Source: Nocardia altamirensis NBRC 108246
Lineage (GTDB): Bacteria > Actinomycetota > Actinomycetes > Mycobacteriales > Mycobacteriaceae
Direction: 5' to 3'
NCBI RefSeq assembly: GCF_001612685.1
Contig: NZ_BDAY01000024.1
Span: forward strand, 33,254-97,253
Length of the DNA: 64,000 nt
The notes beneath the pieces are model-generated. The model ran no database searches. It saw nothing but the letters and a program-made list of their open reading frames with translations, and was not told where the DNA came from. Shown piece after piece: positions 25,960 through 34,438 of this stretch (position 1 is its first letter; the number at the start of each line of letters is the position of its first letter). The position numbers and the translations under genes were made by a program.

Positions 25960-27477
25960 TCACAAGCGCAACAAGGACGACCAGGTTGTCGACCAGGGGT
26001 TGACGGGTCGGTCGCAACGCCAGATGGTGACGTCTCGGGTGACGCCGGGGAAGCCGAGGGTGGCGTCGGCTCGGCCGATGGGGGTCATCGAACCGAAGAG
26101 CGGTCGGACGTCGGACTCCTTGCCGCCTACCCACAGCACAGTGGTTGCGGAGTCGGGCGGGGCGCCGAAGTAACCGAAGCCGCGGTTCGGGCTGTAAACG
26201 GCGGGCAGGCCGTACTTTTCGCGGAACATGTCGAGTGCGCCTGCCTGCCAATAGGAGTCGGCGACGATGACGACGCCGGCCCGCTCGGATTCCGGAATCG
26301 CCCGGTAGGCGGTCGCGGTGGATTCGGCGAGCTCAGGCCAGCCGAACTTGCCGTAGACGTCGAGGGCCAAGCCGACCTCGTTCTCGTCCTTGGCGGGAGC
26401 GATGTCGGATTCGGGGCGCCACGGCAGCGAGAACAGCACGATCGCCACCGAAAGCACGATCACCGGGATCGTGAGATAGGTGCGCCAGCGCACCGACGCG
26501 TCGGTCCAGCGTACGGCGCCCGCCGCCATGATCGCGGCGTAGCAGCCCGCCGCGTAGTACGGCCTGCCGTCGGTGACGAGGAAGGCCACGGCGAGCAACA
26601 ACGGAAGCGGAGCGAGAAACCGGTAGGGGCGCAAAGGTTCCCAGCGGAACAGCGTCACGATTCCGTAGATCAGCAGTGCGCCGCCGAGCAGCCCGGCGAG
26701 GATGATGGCCAGGGGCAGCCAGGTGTAGCGACCGCCGATGAGCGCCTGCTCCTCCGCGACCACCGCGCCGAGCCGCAGCTGCGGCCAGTCGTGGCTCGCC
26801 TGCCAGATCAGGCTCGGCAGGGTCACCAGGAAGACCAGCGCGGCACCGGCCCACAATGCGGGGCGGCGCAACAACTCTCGCGGCCCGAAGCACAGCACGC
26901 CGATCGCGACCGCGATCCAGAAGAACGGGATCAGCCATTTGACCTGCATGTCCACCGCCGTAGCCAGCGCAGCGCCGAGTAGCAGCAGATCGTTGCGGGT
27001 CCGCACCCAGCGGATGAGCAACCAGCTGATCAGCACCCACAGCGCGGTGTCGATCGTGTTGGTGGCCAACAGAACTCCCTGCACCAGCAGGAACGGGGAC
27101 GTCGCGTAGGCGATGGCGGTGAGCACCTGCGCGCGGCGCGACCCGCCGAACTCCCTGGCGATCTGCGCGCTGATCACCACCGCGGCCACCGTGACCAGCA
27201 CCGCCGGAATCCGCAGAGCGACCATGGATCCCGGGGCAAGCAGATCCATCAGCCGGGCGATCGCAGGCAGCACCGGCCCCTGATCGGCATAGCTGACGGC
27301 GAGCCTGCGTCCCGCGGCGACGAAATACATTTCATCGCCGAAGAATCCGTAGCGCCCCACCGAGGCCAACAGCGCGATCGCCGAAAGAACCGCGACGACG
27401 CCTACTCCGACGACCGCGAACGGCGGTCGCTCCGAGATATCCTCTTGCGGTACTTGCGTTTTCATCAGATCAGTCAT
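25960..27477 (-). CDS. GT39/ArnT-like polytopic glycosyltransferase (paralogue 2)
   Basis: A 505-aa GT-C membrane enzyme: a TM helix, then the FFGDEMYFVAAGRRLAVSYADQGPVLPAIARLMDLLAPGS loop with the DE motif, multiple TMs, and an extracytoplasmic tail with YSPNRGFGYFGAPPDSATTVLWVGG. It matches the protein encoded at 8037-9572 across its whole length, including TAVDMQVKWLIPFFWI. The start overlaps the end of the TetR-like gene by 8 bp, so the two genes are co-translated. The acceptor is likely a cell-envelope glycan or lipid. Confidence 0.87.
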   Translation of the reverse strand: MTDLMKTQVPQEDISERPPFAVVGVGVVAVLSAIALLASVGRYGFFGDEMYFVAAGRRLAVSYADQGPVLPAIARLMDLLAPGSMVALRIPAVLVTVAAVVISAQIAREFGGSRRAQVLTAIAYATSPFLLVQGVLLATNTIDTALWVLISWLLIRWVRTRNDLLLLGAALATAVDMQVKWLIPFFWIAVAIGVLCFGPRELLRRPALWAGAALVFLVTLPSLIWQASHDWPQLRLGAVVAEEQALIGGRYTWLPLAIILAGLLGGALLIYGIVTLFRWEPLRPYRFLAPLPLLLAVAFLVTDGRPYYAAGCYAAIMAAGAVRWTDASVRWRTYLTIPVIVLSVAIVLFSLPWRPESDIAPAKDENEVGLALDVYGKFGWPELAESTATAYRAIPESERAGVVIVADSYWQAGALDMFREKYGLPAVYSPNRGFGYFGAPPDSATTVLWVGGKESDVRPLFGSMTPIGRADATLGFPGVTRDVTIWRCDRPVNPWSTTWSSLLRL

Positions 27478-28108
27478 CGTTCCCCACCTTGCGTGTCGCC
27501 ACGTCGATCACTCGGCGCACGTGCGCCGAGTAGCCATCCATATCGAAATCCCGTTCCCGGGTCGCCCGCCCGGCAGCGCCGTCGATCACGTCGCGAATGG
27601 TCTTCGCCATCGACACCGGATCGAACTCGTCGCCGAATTCGCCGGAATCCTGTCCCGCGCACATGATCTCGATCAGCGGCGCCATGATCTCCTGCTCGCC
27701 CTCCGCGGTGGCGAACCGATGCTTACCGTCCGCGCCCCGCAGATTCAGCACCACATCGGTGAGCGCGGCGATGTGCTTCGTGTTCGCCGCGATGAAGTCC
27801 AGGTTCGATCCGATGTAGGCCAGCAACATGTCTCGCGCTCCGTCAGCGGCCGCCACCGCAGGCCCGATCTGCTCGGCCCCCATCACATACAGCTGGATCA
27901 CCACCTGCTCCATCAGGTCGTCCTTGCCCGCAAAGTGATACGAGATCACCCCCTTCGAGATCCCGGCCCGCTCGGCAATCCGCGCCAACGACGCACTCCC
28001 ATACCCGACCTCGGAGATCACCTCCACCGCAGCCCCGATGATCTGCCGCCGCCGCGCCTGCTCGATAAACGACCCCCGCTGACCATCCAGACCATTTCCT
28101 GACCGCAC
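27470..28108 (-). CDS. TetR-family transcriptional regulator
   Basis: About 212 aa. The N-terminal HTH reads ARRRQIIGAAVEVISEVGYGSASLARIAERAGISKGVISYHFAGKDDLMEQV, followed by an all-helical ligand domain. GTG 28108 lies 6 nt downstream of TAATAT (28115-28120), which would give a leaderless mRNA; TTG 28114 is the other possible start. Its 3' end overlaps the GT39 gene, so it probably controls its own operon and the glycosyltransferase. The ligand is unknown. Confidence 0.9.
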   Translation of the reverse strand: MRSGNGLDGQRGSFIEQARRRQIIGAAVEVISEVGYGSASLARIAERAGISKGVISYHFAGKDDLMEQVVIQLYVMGAEQIGPAVAAADGARDMLLAYIGSNLDFIAANTKHIAALTDVVLNLRGADGKHRFATAEGEQEIMAPLIEIMCAGQDSGEFGDEFDPVSMAKTIRDVIDGAAGRATRERDFDMDGYSAHVRRVIDVATRKVGNDD

Positions 28109-28172
28109 GGCCAAATATTAACACACCCAGCCAACCAAGCCCGGTTCGCCCAGTCCCAGGTGCGTGAACAGC

Positions 28173-28204
28173 AAAAAGGCCGCGCTCCCAACGGAAGCGC
28201 GGCC
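28173..28204 (-). terminator. Rho-independent terminator after the Fic gene
   Basis: The stem GGCCGCGCT / AGCGCGGCC (28178-28186 and 28196-28204) with a 9-nt loop is followed on the minus strand by TTTTT (28173-28177). It starts 20 bp past the Fic stop codon. Confidence 0.85.
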
Positions 28205-28224
28205 GCTAATCGGCTGATACCTGC

Positions 28225-29433
28225 TCACCCACGTACTCGACGAATCCCACCCGCGAAATCATCGAGCACGCCCAGAATCTCGTCGGCCTGCCACACCCGG
28301 TTGCGCGATCGCTTCGACGCGTCGCGCAGGACGCCACTATCCACCAGGCGATCGATGGCCCGCTGCGCTGCTACACCACTGATGTCGAACTTCCCGGTCA
28401 CGAAGGCCGTGTTGACGACCGGCTGCGCGACCAGTGCATCGATGATCCGCCAGACCACAGAATCGCTACGCGCACTGGTTTTTTCGCGATACGACTCGCG
28501 CACGGCACGCAGTTGCGCAACTAGCTTCGACCCACTGTCGATGGCGTAGAACGTCGCGTCGACGAACTGCCGGACGATCGCCTCCACATCTCCCGCCCGG
28601 TACCTGGTCAATGCGTCGAAGTAGCGGTTCGTGCGCACCAGGAGGCCCGCCGAGATCGGAACCGTCACGTGCTGGGTCAGTCCCTTTCCGCTCAACATCG
28701 CGTGGACGAGCGCGCGTCCGGTGCGGCCGTTCCCATCGGTGAACGGGTGGATGGTCTCGAATTGGGCGTGCGCGATCGCGATGTGTGCAAGTGCCGGAAT
28801 GTCATCTCTGCGCACGAATCCGATCAGGTCATCGATCGCGGCCGGAACCCGAGCATGGTGCGGCGGAACGAACTCGGCGAGGTGCGGTCCGATGTCGCGA
28901 CCCCCGATCCACACCTGTTCCTCCCGCCACCGACCCGCGTGCTCCGGATCCGATTCAGCGAGCAACTCGCGATGCATGGCCAGCAGCGTCTGCCCATCGA
29001 CGGCACGGCTCAGGTCGACTGCGGCTTCCATGGACCGCACATTTCCAGTGACGATCACGGCGTTGCGGTTCGCATGTTCGCCGAGTTCCGCAAGTGCCAA
29101 CTGCTTGGCGCCAACAGTGAGATTCTCGATCTGGGACGACGCCGCACTCTCCGTGCGCAGCAATATGGCACTCATTGGCCCTAGCTCGCAGCCCAGTTCA
29201 CTCGACACGTGAGCGTCGAAACGGGCAAGCCCACGCCCGGCTTCCTCGACCTCGGTCAACAGGTCCACCGGCAGCGGGACCGAGATCTCGGCGATCGACG
29301 GCAACACCGCGGCCCGGTAGGGCCCGGAATGCTTGCGCAACTGCGTCCGCGACGAGTAAGCCTCGCGGACGGACCACGGGCGCTCCTCGTACTCGACGGC
29401 CGGCCACCGGGAACTCACCTGATCGTTGCCCAT
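28225..29433 (-). CDS. Fic-domain AMP-transferase with N-terminal inhibitory helix
   Basis: A 402-aa class II Fic protein. The catalytic loop HPFTDGNGRTGR (residues 229-240) is intact. The self-inhibitory motif SxxxEN is present at residues 99-104 (SSQIEN). N-terminal helices resemble the Fic_N domain, and a winged-helix-like C-terminal part (VNTAFVTGKFDISGVAAQRAIDRLVDSGVLRDASKRSRNRVW) suggests DNA or regulatory binding. It transfers AMP to a hydroxyl of a target protein. It has no antitoxin neighbour because the inhibitory helix is internal. It lies between mpa and a TetR gene, flanked by near-identical terminators. Confidence 0.92.
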   Translation of the reverse strand: MGNDQVSSRWPAVEYEERPWSVREAYSSRTQLRKHSGPYRAAVLPSIAEISVPLPVDLLTEVEEAGRGLARFDAHVSSELGCELGPMSAILLRTESAASSQIENLTVGAKQLALAELGEHANRNAVIVTGNVRSMEAAVDLSRAVDGQTLLAMHRELLAESDPEHAGRWREEQVWIGGRDIGPHLAEFVPPHHARVPAAIDDLIGFVRRDDIPALAHIAIAHAQFETIHPFTDGNGRTGRALVHAMLSGKGLTQHVTVPISAGLLVRTNRYFDALTRYRAGDVEAIVRQFVDATFYAIDSGSKLVAQLRAVRESYREKTSARSDSVVWRIIDALVAQPVVNTAFVTGKFDISGVAAQRAIDRLVDSGVLRDASKRSRNRVWQADEILGVLDDFAGGIRRVRG

Positions 29434-29529
29434 CCCCGGAGGCTAACAAACCTTAGGGCCTTAAAGTTGAGTAAGGGGCGGGCTTACTTAACCTTATTTC
29501 GGTCGGCGCCCTCGGTGTGGATAGCGAAA

Positions 29530-29556
29530 GGCCGCGCTCTCGAAGAAAGCGCGGCC
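29530..29556. terminator. Terminator after mpa, twin of the one after the Fic gene
   Basis: The stem GGCCGCGCT / AGCGCGGCC (29530-29538 and 29548-29556) with a 9-nt loop is flanked by CTTTT on the plus side and TTTCGC on the minus side. It lies 15 bp beyond the mpa stop. Its stem is identical to that at 28178-28204. Confidence 0.8.
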
Positions 29557-29570
29557 CTTTTCGGGTGAAC

Positions 29571-31331
29571 TTACAGGTACTGACCCGTGTTCGACTCGGT
29601 GTCGATCGCCCGGCTTGCGCTGGCGTTCTTGCCGGTGACCAGGGTGCGGATGTAGACGATCCGTTCGCCCTTCTTGCCCGAGATGCGAGCCCAGTCATCG
29701 GGATTCGTGGTGTTGGGCAGGTCCTCGTTCTCGGAGAACTCGTCAACGATCGAATCGTAGAGATGCTGGATGCGCAGGCCGGGGTTGCCGGTGTCGAGGA
29801 CGGCCTTGATGGCGTACTTCTTGGAGCGGTCCACGATGTTCTGGATCATGGCGCCGGAGTTGAAGTCCTTGAAGTACAGGACTTCCTTGTCACCGTTGGC
29901 ATAGGTGACCTCCAGGAAGCGGTTGTCCTCGCTCTCGGCGTACATCCGGTCGACGACCCGTTCGATCATCGCGCGGATGCAGGCCGCCTTGTCGCCACCG
30001 AACTCGGCGACGTCGTCGGCATGCAGCGGCAGGGTGTCGACCAGGTACTTCGAGAAGATGTCCTGTGCCGATTCCGCGTCGGGCCGCTCGATCTTGATCT
30101 TCACGTCCAGGCGGCCCGGCCGCAGGATCGCGGGGTCGATCATGTCCTCGCGGTTGGACGCACCGATCACGATGACGTTCTCGAGTCCCTCGACACCGTC
30201 GATCTCCGAAAGCAGCTGCGGCACGACCGTGGTCTCCACGTCGGAGGACACGCCCGAACCACGGGTGCGGAAGATGGAATCCATCTCGTCGAAGAACACG
30301 ATCACCGGGGTGCCCTCGGACGCCTTCTCCCGAGCCCGCTGGAAGATGATCCGAATGTGGCGCTCGGTCTCACCGACGAACTTGTTGAGCAGCTCGGGGC
30401 CTTTGATGTTCAGGAAGAACGACTTGGCTTCCTTGGCATCCTCACCACGCGCTTCGGCGATCTTCTTGGCCAGCGAGTTCGCCACCGCCTTGGCGATGAG
30501 CGTCTTACCGCAGCCGGGCGGGCCGTACAGCAGCACACCCTTGGGTGGGCGCAGCGCGTACTCGCGGAACAGATCCTTGTGCAGGAACGGCAGTTCCACC
30601 GCGTCCCTGATCTGCTCGATCTGCCTGCCGAGGCCACCGATATCGGTGTAGTCGACGTCCGGAACCTCTTCCAGCACAAGGTCTTCGACCTCGGCCTTGG
30701 GGATCCGCTCGAACGCGAAACCGGCCTTGGTGTCCACCAGCAGCGAATCGCCGGGACGCAGCTTGCGAATCGGGGAGTCGGGGTCCTCCATGTCGTCGTA
30801 TTCGGCGACCTTGGCCAGCGGGCCTGCCAACCAGACGACGCGTTCCTCGTCGGCGTGACCGACGACCAACGCCCGGCGACCGTCGTCGAGGATCTCGCGC
30901 AGCGTGCCGATCTCACCGACGGCGTCGTAGACGCCTGCCTCGACCACCGTGAGCGCCTCGTTGAGGCGGACGGTCTGGCCGTATTCGAGGGTCGAGGTCT
31001 CGATGTTCGGCGAACACGTCAACCGCATCTTGCGACCCGATGTGAACACGTCGACCGTCTGATCGTCGTAGACACCGATCAGAATCCCGTATCCGCTCGG
31101 TGGCTGACCGAGCCGATCGACTTCCTCGCGCAAGGCGACCAGCTGCTGCCGCGCTTCCTTGAGTGTGTCCATCAGCTTCGTGTTGCGAATGGTCAGCGAA
31201 TCGATGCGGGCTTCCAATTCCCGTGCGCGATCCGGCGAATCGGCGAGTTGCCTTCGGAGTGCAGCCGCCTCGGCGCGTACTGCCTCGAGCTCTCTCCAGG
31301 CCGCCGAATCCGAATTCTCGATGGGGCTCAT
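29571..31331 (-). CDS. mpa: Proteasome-associated AAA+ ATPase Mpa/ARC
   Basis: A 586-aa AAA+ unfoldase from ATG 31331, with GGAGGAG six bases upstream. An N-terminal coiled coil (about residues 10-65) that binds Pup is followed by OB-fold domains, then the ATPase domain with LLYGPPGCGKTLIAKAV (Walker A), VIVFFDEMDSIF (Walker B), GASNREDMIDPAILRPGRLD (sensor/Arg finger), and a C-terminal GQYL that docks on the 20S core. It unfolds pupylated proteins into the proteasome. The usual neighbours dop, pup and prcBA are not downstream here; a Fic gene is found instead. Confidence 0.96.
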   Translation of the reverse strand: MSPIENSDSAAWRELEAVRAEAAALRRQLADSPDRARELEARIDSLTIRNTKLMDTLKEARQQLVALREEVDRLGQPPSGYGILIGVYDDQTVDVFTSGRKMRLTCSPNIETSTLEYGQTVRLNEALTVVEAGVYDAVGEIGTLREILDDGRRALVVGHADEERVVWLAGPLAKVAEYDDMEDPDSPIRKLRPGDSLLVDTKAGFAFERIPKAEVEDLVLEEVPDVDYTDIGGLGRQIEQIRDAVELPFLHKDLFREYALRPPKGVLLYGPPGCGKTLIAKAVANSLAKKIAEARGEDAKEAKSFFLNIKGPELLNKFVGETERHIRIIFQRAREKASEGTPVIVFFDEMDSIFRTRGSGVSSDVETTVVPQLLSEIDGVEGLENVIVIGASNREDMIDPAILRPGRLDVKIKIERPDAESAQDIFSKYLVDTLPLHADDVAEFGGDKAACIRAMIERVVDRMYAESEDNRFLEVTYANGDKEVLYFKDFNSGAMIQNIVDRSKKYAIKAVLDTGNPGLRIQHLYDSIVDEFSENEDLPNTTNPDDWARISGKKGERIVYIRTLVTGKNASASRAIDTESNTGQYL

Positions 31332-31510
31332 GTGCTGCTCCTCCCAGTCCCGGTCTATCAACGCTACCGGGCGCGAACCGTTCTCGCTTTCCGACATGGT
31401 TTCGTCGTGATCACATCTGGGCTGCGATCGACCGCCGGGTGACCATGTTAGCCTGCCCTAACCCGCACTCGGTGAGCCAGCTCGCCGACCGAGCCGAAAG
31501 GTTGCTGACT

Positions 31511-32032
31511 ATGCTCCTTCCCGCCAGAATTCTCCGCGTTTCCCTGGCTACCGCTGCCGCCGCCCTCACCGTTACCGTAGGCCTCGCCGGCTGTAGCTCC
31601 GATGACAACAAATCCGACGCCAAGGTCTCTTCCTCCAGCGTGACGACCTCGAGTGCCGCACCGACCACCAGCGCGAGCGCCACAGCGGGCGCGCCGACCG
31701 CCGAGGCACTGCAGTCCGTCTTGGTCAAATTGTCCGACCCCGCAGTACCCACCGCGGAGAAGACCAAGCTCATCGTCGACGGTGAAAAGCGCACCGCGAA
31801 CATCGATCAGATGAACAAGGCATTGGCAGGCTACGGCACCCTGACCTACGGAGTGGCCGACATCACAACACAGGGCACATCGGCCAGCGCACAGGTGACC
31901 ATCACCTCCCCGCACGGCACCTCCCCTGCCATCCCGCTCACCTGGGAGAACGTCGGCGGCACCTGGAAGCTCTCGGACCTGAGCGGCTGCGCACTGCTCG
32001 GCTTCGCGCAGGCGCCTTGCCTGCCCGCCTGA
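31511..32032 (+). CDS. lppK: LppK-like lipoprotein, MTB12-like C-terminal domain
   Basis: A 173-aa protein from ATG 31511. The signal peptide ends in the lipobox LAGC (MLLPARILRVSLATAAAALTVTVGLAGC, Cys28). A Ser/Thr/Ala-rich linker of about 45 residues leads to a compact domain: LQSVLVKLSDPAVPTAEKTKLIVDGEKRTANIDQMNKALAGYGTLTYGVADITTQGTSASAQVTI and LTWENVGGTWKLSDLSGCALLGF, the layout of the Mtb12/CFP-2 domain. It is divergent from mpa, as Rv2116 (lppK) is from Rv2115c. Function unknown; likely anchored in the outer leaflet of the inner membrane. Confidence 0.75.
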   Translation: MLLPARILRVSLATAAAALTVTVGLAGCSSDDNKSDAKVSSSSVTTSSAAPTTSASATAGAPTAEALQSVLVKLSDPAVPTAEKTKLIVDGEKRTANIDQMNKALAGYGTLTYGVADITTQGTSASAQVTITSPHGTSPAIPLTWENVGGTWKLSDLSGCALLGFAQAPCLPA

Positions 32033-32089
32033 TGCCAGGCTGATCCAGGCGGTGGCCGAGGGTGGTTGCGGGCACCCTCGGCCTGGCTG

Positions 32090-32923
32090 TCAGCCCTTCG
32101 ACGGCCGCCGCTGCGGCTTGGGGGTCACCGTGCCCTCGGCCAGCCGCCGTGCGCTCACCAGGAAGGCCGTATGGCCTTGCATCCGGTGCTCGGGACGCAC
32201 CGCGAGACCGACCACGTGCCACCCACGCACCATCGACTCCCAGGAGCGCGGCTCGGTCCAGCATTCCTGTTCCCGCAGCGCCTCCACGACTTTCGACAAC
32301 TGCGTGACCGTCGCCACATACACGATGAGCACGCCGCCGGGGACCAGCGCCTTCGCCACCGCGGGGAGCGCATCCCACGGCGCGAGCATGTCCAGCACCG
32401 CACGGTCGACCGGCTCGCCTGCGTAGTCGGCCACATCGCCGACCGTCAGCGACCAGTTTGCCGGCCGTTCGCCATAGAACGTCTCGACATTCCGAATCGC
32501 GTGTTCGGCATGATCCTCGCGAATTTCGTACGAAACGACCTCGCCTTGCGGCCCGACGGCACGCAACAGTGAACACGTCAGCGCGCCGGACCCCGCGCCT
32601 GCCTCCAGCACCCGCGCGCCGGGGAACATGTCACCCTCGTGCACGATCTGCGCGGCATCCTTCGGGTAGATCACCGCTGCGCCGCGCGGCATCGACAGCA
32701 CATAGTCGATCAGCAACGGGCGCAAGGCCAAATAGGGCGTGCCGTTGGTGGACTGCACCACGCTGCCTTCGTCGGCGCCGATCAAACTGTCGTGTTTGAT
32801 CCCGCCGCGATGCGTGTGGAACTCCTTGCCCTCCTCCAAGACCACCGTGTACAGGCGCCCTTTGGCATCGGTCAGCTGTACCCGGTCACCGAGGGTGAAT
32901 GGACCGGTCCGCCTGGCCGTCAT
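32090..32923 (-). CDS. trmI: tRNA (adenine-58-N1)-methyltransferase TrmI
   Basis: 277 aa from ATG 32923 with GGAG eight bases upstream, close to the 280 aa of Rv2118c. An N-terminal beta domain (FTLGDRVQLTDAKGRLYTVVLEEGKEFHTHRGGIKHDSLIG) precedes the methyltransferase domain (YPKDAAQIVHEGDMFPGARVLEAGAGSGALTCSLLRAVG). DRAVLDMLAPWDAL carries the catalytic D/P region. It forms m1A58 in the T-loop of tRNAs. Its position next to the RecB-like gene matches the mycobacterial order. Confidence 0.95.
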   Translation of the reverse strand: MTARRTGPFTLGDRVQLTDAKGRLYTVVLEEGKEFHTHRGGIKHDSLIGADEGSVVQSTNGTPYLALRPLLIDYVLSMPRGAAVIYPKDAAQIVHEGDMFPGARVLEAGAGSGALTCSLLRAVGPQGEVVSYEIREDHAEHAIRNVETFYGERPANWSLTVGDVADYAGEPVDRAVLDMLAPWDALPAVAKALVPGGVLIVYVATVTQLSKVVEALREQECWTEPRSWESMVRGWHVVGLAVRPEHRMQGHTAFLVSARRLAEGTVTPKPQRRPSKG

Positions 32924-33036
32924 GAATCTCCGTTCGCTGGTAGAGCAATGCTCGAGTGATAGGGGCGCCGCGCCTGCTCGATACCGCGGGTCGGTTGCGC
33001 ATCGGCGTGTCGGTGCCGCCGGATAGCCTGCCAGGT

Positions 33037-33948
33037 ATGTCCTCGCCCGTGTCCACGCCCCCTGCCGACGGCTCGCCGCCGCCCGATCCCGATGCGGTGG
33101 CGAGCCGGTCGAGGCCGGCGTTGTCCCCTTCGCGGGCAATGGATTTCAAGCAGTGCCCACTCAAGTACCGATATCGGGCGATCGATCGGATTCCGGAGGC
33201 GCCGACCCGGATCGCGGTGCGCGGCACGGTGGTGCACGCGGTGCTGGAAGACCTGTACGGACTGCCTGCGGCCGAGCGGCAGCCGGAGCGGGCACAGACT
33301 CTGGTGCTGCCCGCCTGGGCCAGGGTGTCGGGCGAGCGCCCCGAGGTGACCGAGCTGATCACCGACGCGGAGCTCGACGGCTTCCTCGGCGAGGTGCGCA
33401 CGCTGGTCGAGGCGTATTACCGGCTGGAGGATCCGACGCGCTTCGAACCGGAGTCGCGCGAGGCGCGGGTGGAGGTCGAGCTGGACGGCGGAGTTCTGTT
33501 GCGCGGCTTCGTCGATCGGATCGATGTGGCGCCCACCGGGCAGTTGCGCGTTGTCGACTACAAGACCGGCCGCGCTCCCGGACCCACCCAGGAGACCAGG
33601 GCGCTGTTCCAGCTCAAGTTCTATGCGCTCGTCGTGCTGCGCACCCGCGGCATCGTCCCTGCCCAGCTGCGGCTGATCTATCTGGCCGACGAGCAGATCC
33701 TCACCTACGCGCCGGACGAGGAGGAACTGCTCCGCTTCGAACGCACGTTGTCCGCGCTGTGGCAGGCCATCATGGAGGCAGGCCGCACCGGTGAATTCCA
33801 GCCGAGCCGAAGCTGGCTCTGCGCGTACTGCGACTACCAGCACCTGTGCCCGGAATTCGGCGGCACGCCACCGCCGTATCCCGGCTGGCCGGACGGCGGC
33901 ATCGGGGAATCGCCGGACGAGACGCTGGCCGACGCGGTCGCCGAGTAG
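33037..33948 (+). CDS. RecB-family PD-(D/E)XK nuclease with Fe-S cluster cysteines
   Basis: 303 aa from ATG 33037. The nuclease core is RGFVDRIDVAPTGQLRVVDYKTGRAPG (D...DxK) with an upstream RIAVRGTVVHAVLEDLY helix carrying the His. One Cys lies near the N-terminus (MDFKQCPLKYRYRA) and three at the C-terminus (SWLCAYCDYQHLCPEF), the AddB/RecB-like iron-sulfur staple of Cas4-type nucleases. It is the counterpart of Rv2119. The 3' end is tandemly duplicated in the DNA. Confidence 0.9.
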   Translation: MSSPVSTPPADGSPPPDPDAVASRSRPALSPSRAMDFKQCPLKYRYRAIDRIPEAPTRIAVRGTVVHAVLEDLYGLPAAERQPERAQTLVLPAWARVSGERPEVTELITDAELDGFLGEVRTLVEAYYRLEDPTRFEPESREARVEVELDGGVLLRGFVDRIDVAPTGQLRVVDYKTGRAPGPTQETRALFQLKFYALVVLRTRGIVPAQLRLIYLADEQILTYAPDEEELLRFERTLSALWQAIMEAGRTGEFQPSRSWLCAYCDYQHLCPEFGGTPPPYPGWPDGGIGESPDETLADAVAE

Positions 33949-34010
33949 GCAAGCCCGATTGTTGAGACGCTGGCCCGACGCAGGCGCGGAGTAGGTCGAG
34001 CCCGATCGTC
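33919..34010. repeat. Tandem duplication of the 3' end of the RecB-like gene
   Basis: Two imperfect copies lie head to tail: 33919-33963 (45 bp) and 33964-34010 (47 bp). Both contain GAGACGCTGGCC, GAGTAGG and GCCCGAT. The first copy includes the real stop codon (TAG 33946-33948); the second is non-coding and ends in a short GCCCGA-TCG-TCGGGC hairpin. Confidence 0.8.
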
Positions 34011-34064
34011 GGGCACTGCCACCGATTCGAGCGACGGCACGGATGCCGACAGTCGGCGACCCGC

Positions 34065-34226
34065 TCAGCGTCCGATCATCGCCGTCAAGAAGTCCAATGA
34101 CGTGCCATGGGTGCCGATGAGGGCGACCACCACGATCAGCACCACGACCCCGAGTACGTCACCCGCCACCAGCAGCACGTTCCTGAAGCGGGGCCATAGG
34201 TCTGCTCGTTCGGCCTTCGTCTGCAT
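34065..34226 (-). CDS. Small single-pass membrane protein
   Basis: A 53-aa protein from ATG 34226, which has GGGAGG seven bases upstream; an in-frame start at 34301 adds 25 residues but lacks a site. A polar, charged N-terminus (MQTKAERADLWPRFRN) leads into one long hydrophobic helix (VLLVAGDVLGVVVLIVVVALIG) and a short tail. The gene lies alone between the RecB-like gene and the sulfate-exporter-like gene. No homologue is recognised. Confidence 0.6.
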   Translation of the reverse strand: MQTKAERADLWPRFRNVLLVAGDVLGVVVLIVVVALIGTHGTSLDFLTAMIGR

Positions 34227-34438
34227 CGACGTCCTCCCGTACGTCAGTGTCGAGGCCAACAGCTCGGCCTCGACGTTCTCGTTGTGTACTTCGCCCGACA
34301 CACCGCACAGTGTTGCGGATCCATCGTGAAGTTTTCATGAAGACGCGCTGAATTGGCGGCTTCCGACGGTGGGCATATCACACAAACCCCAGGTCAGGAC
34401 GTGCGCACGGAATCGTCGCCGATTCCGTGCGCACCCCG

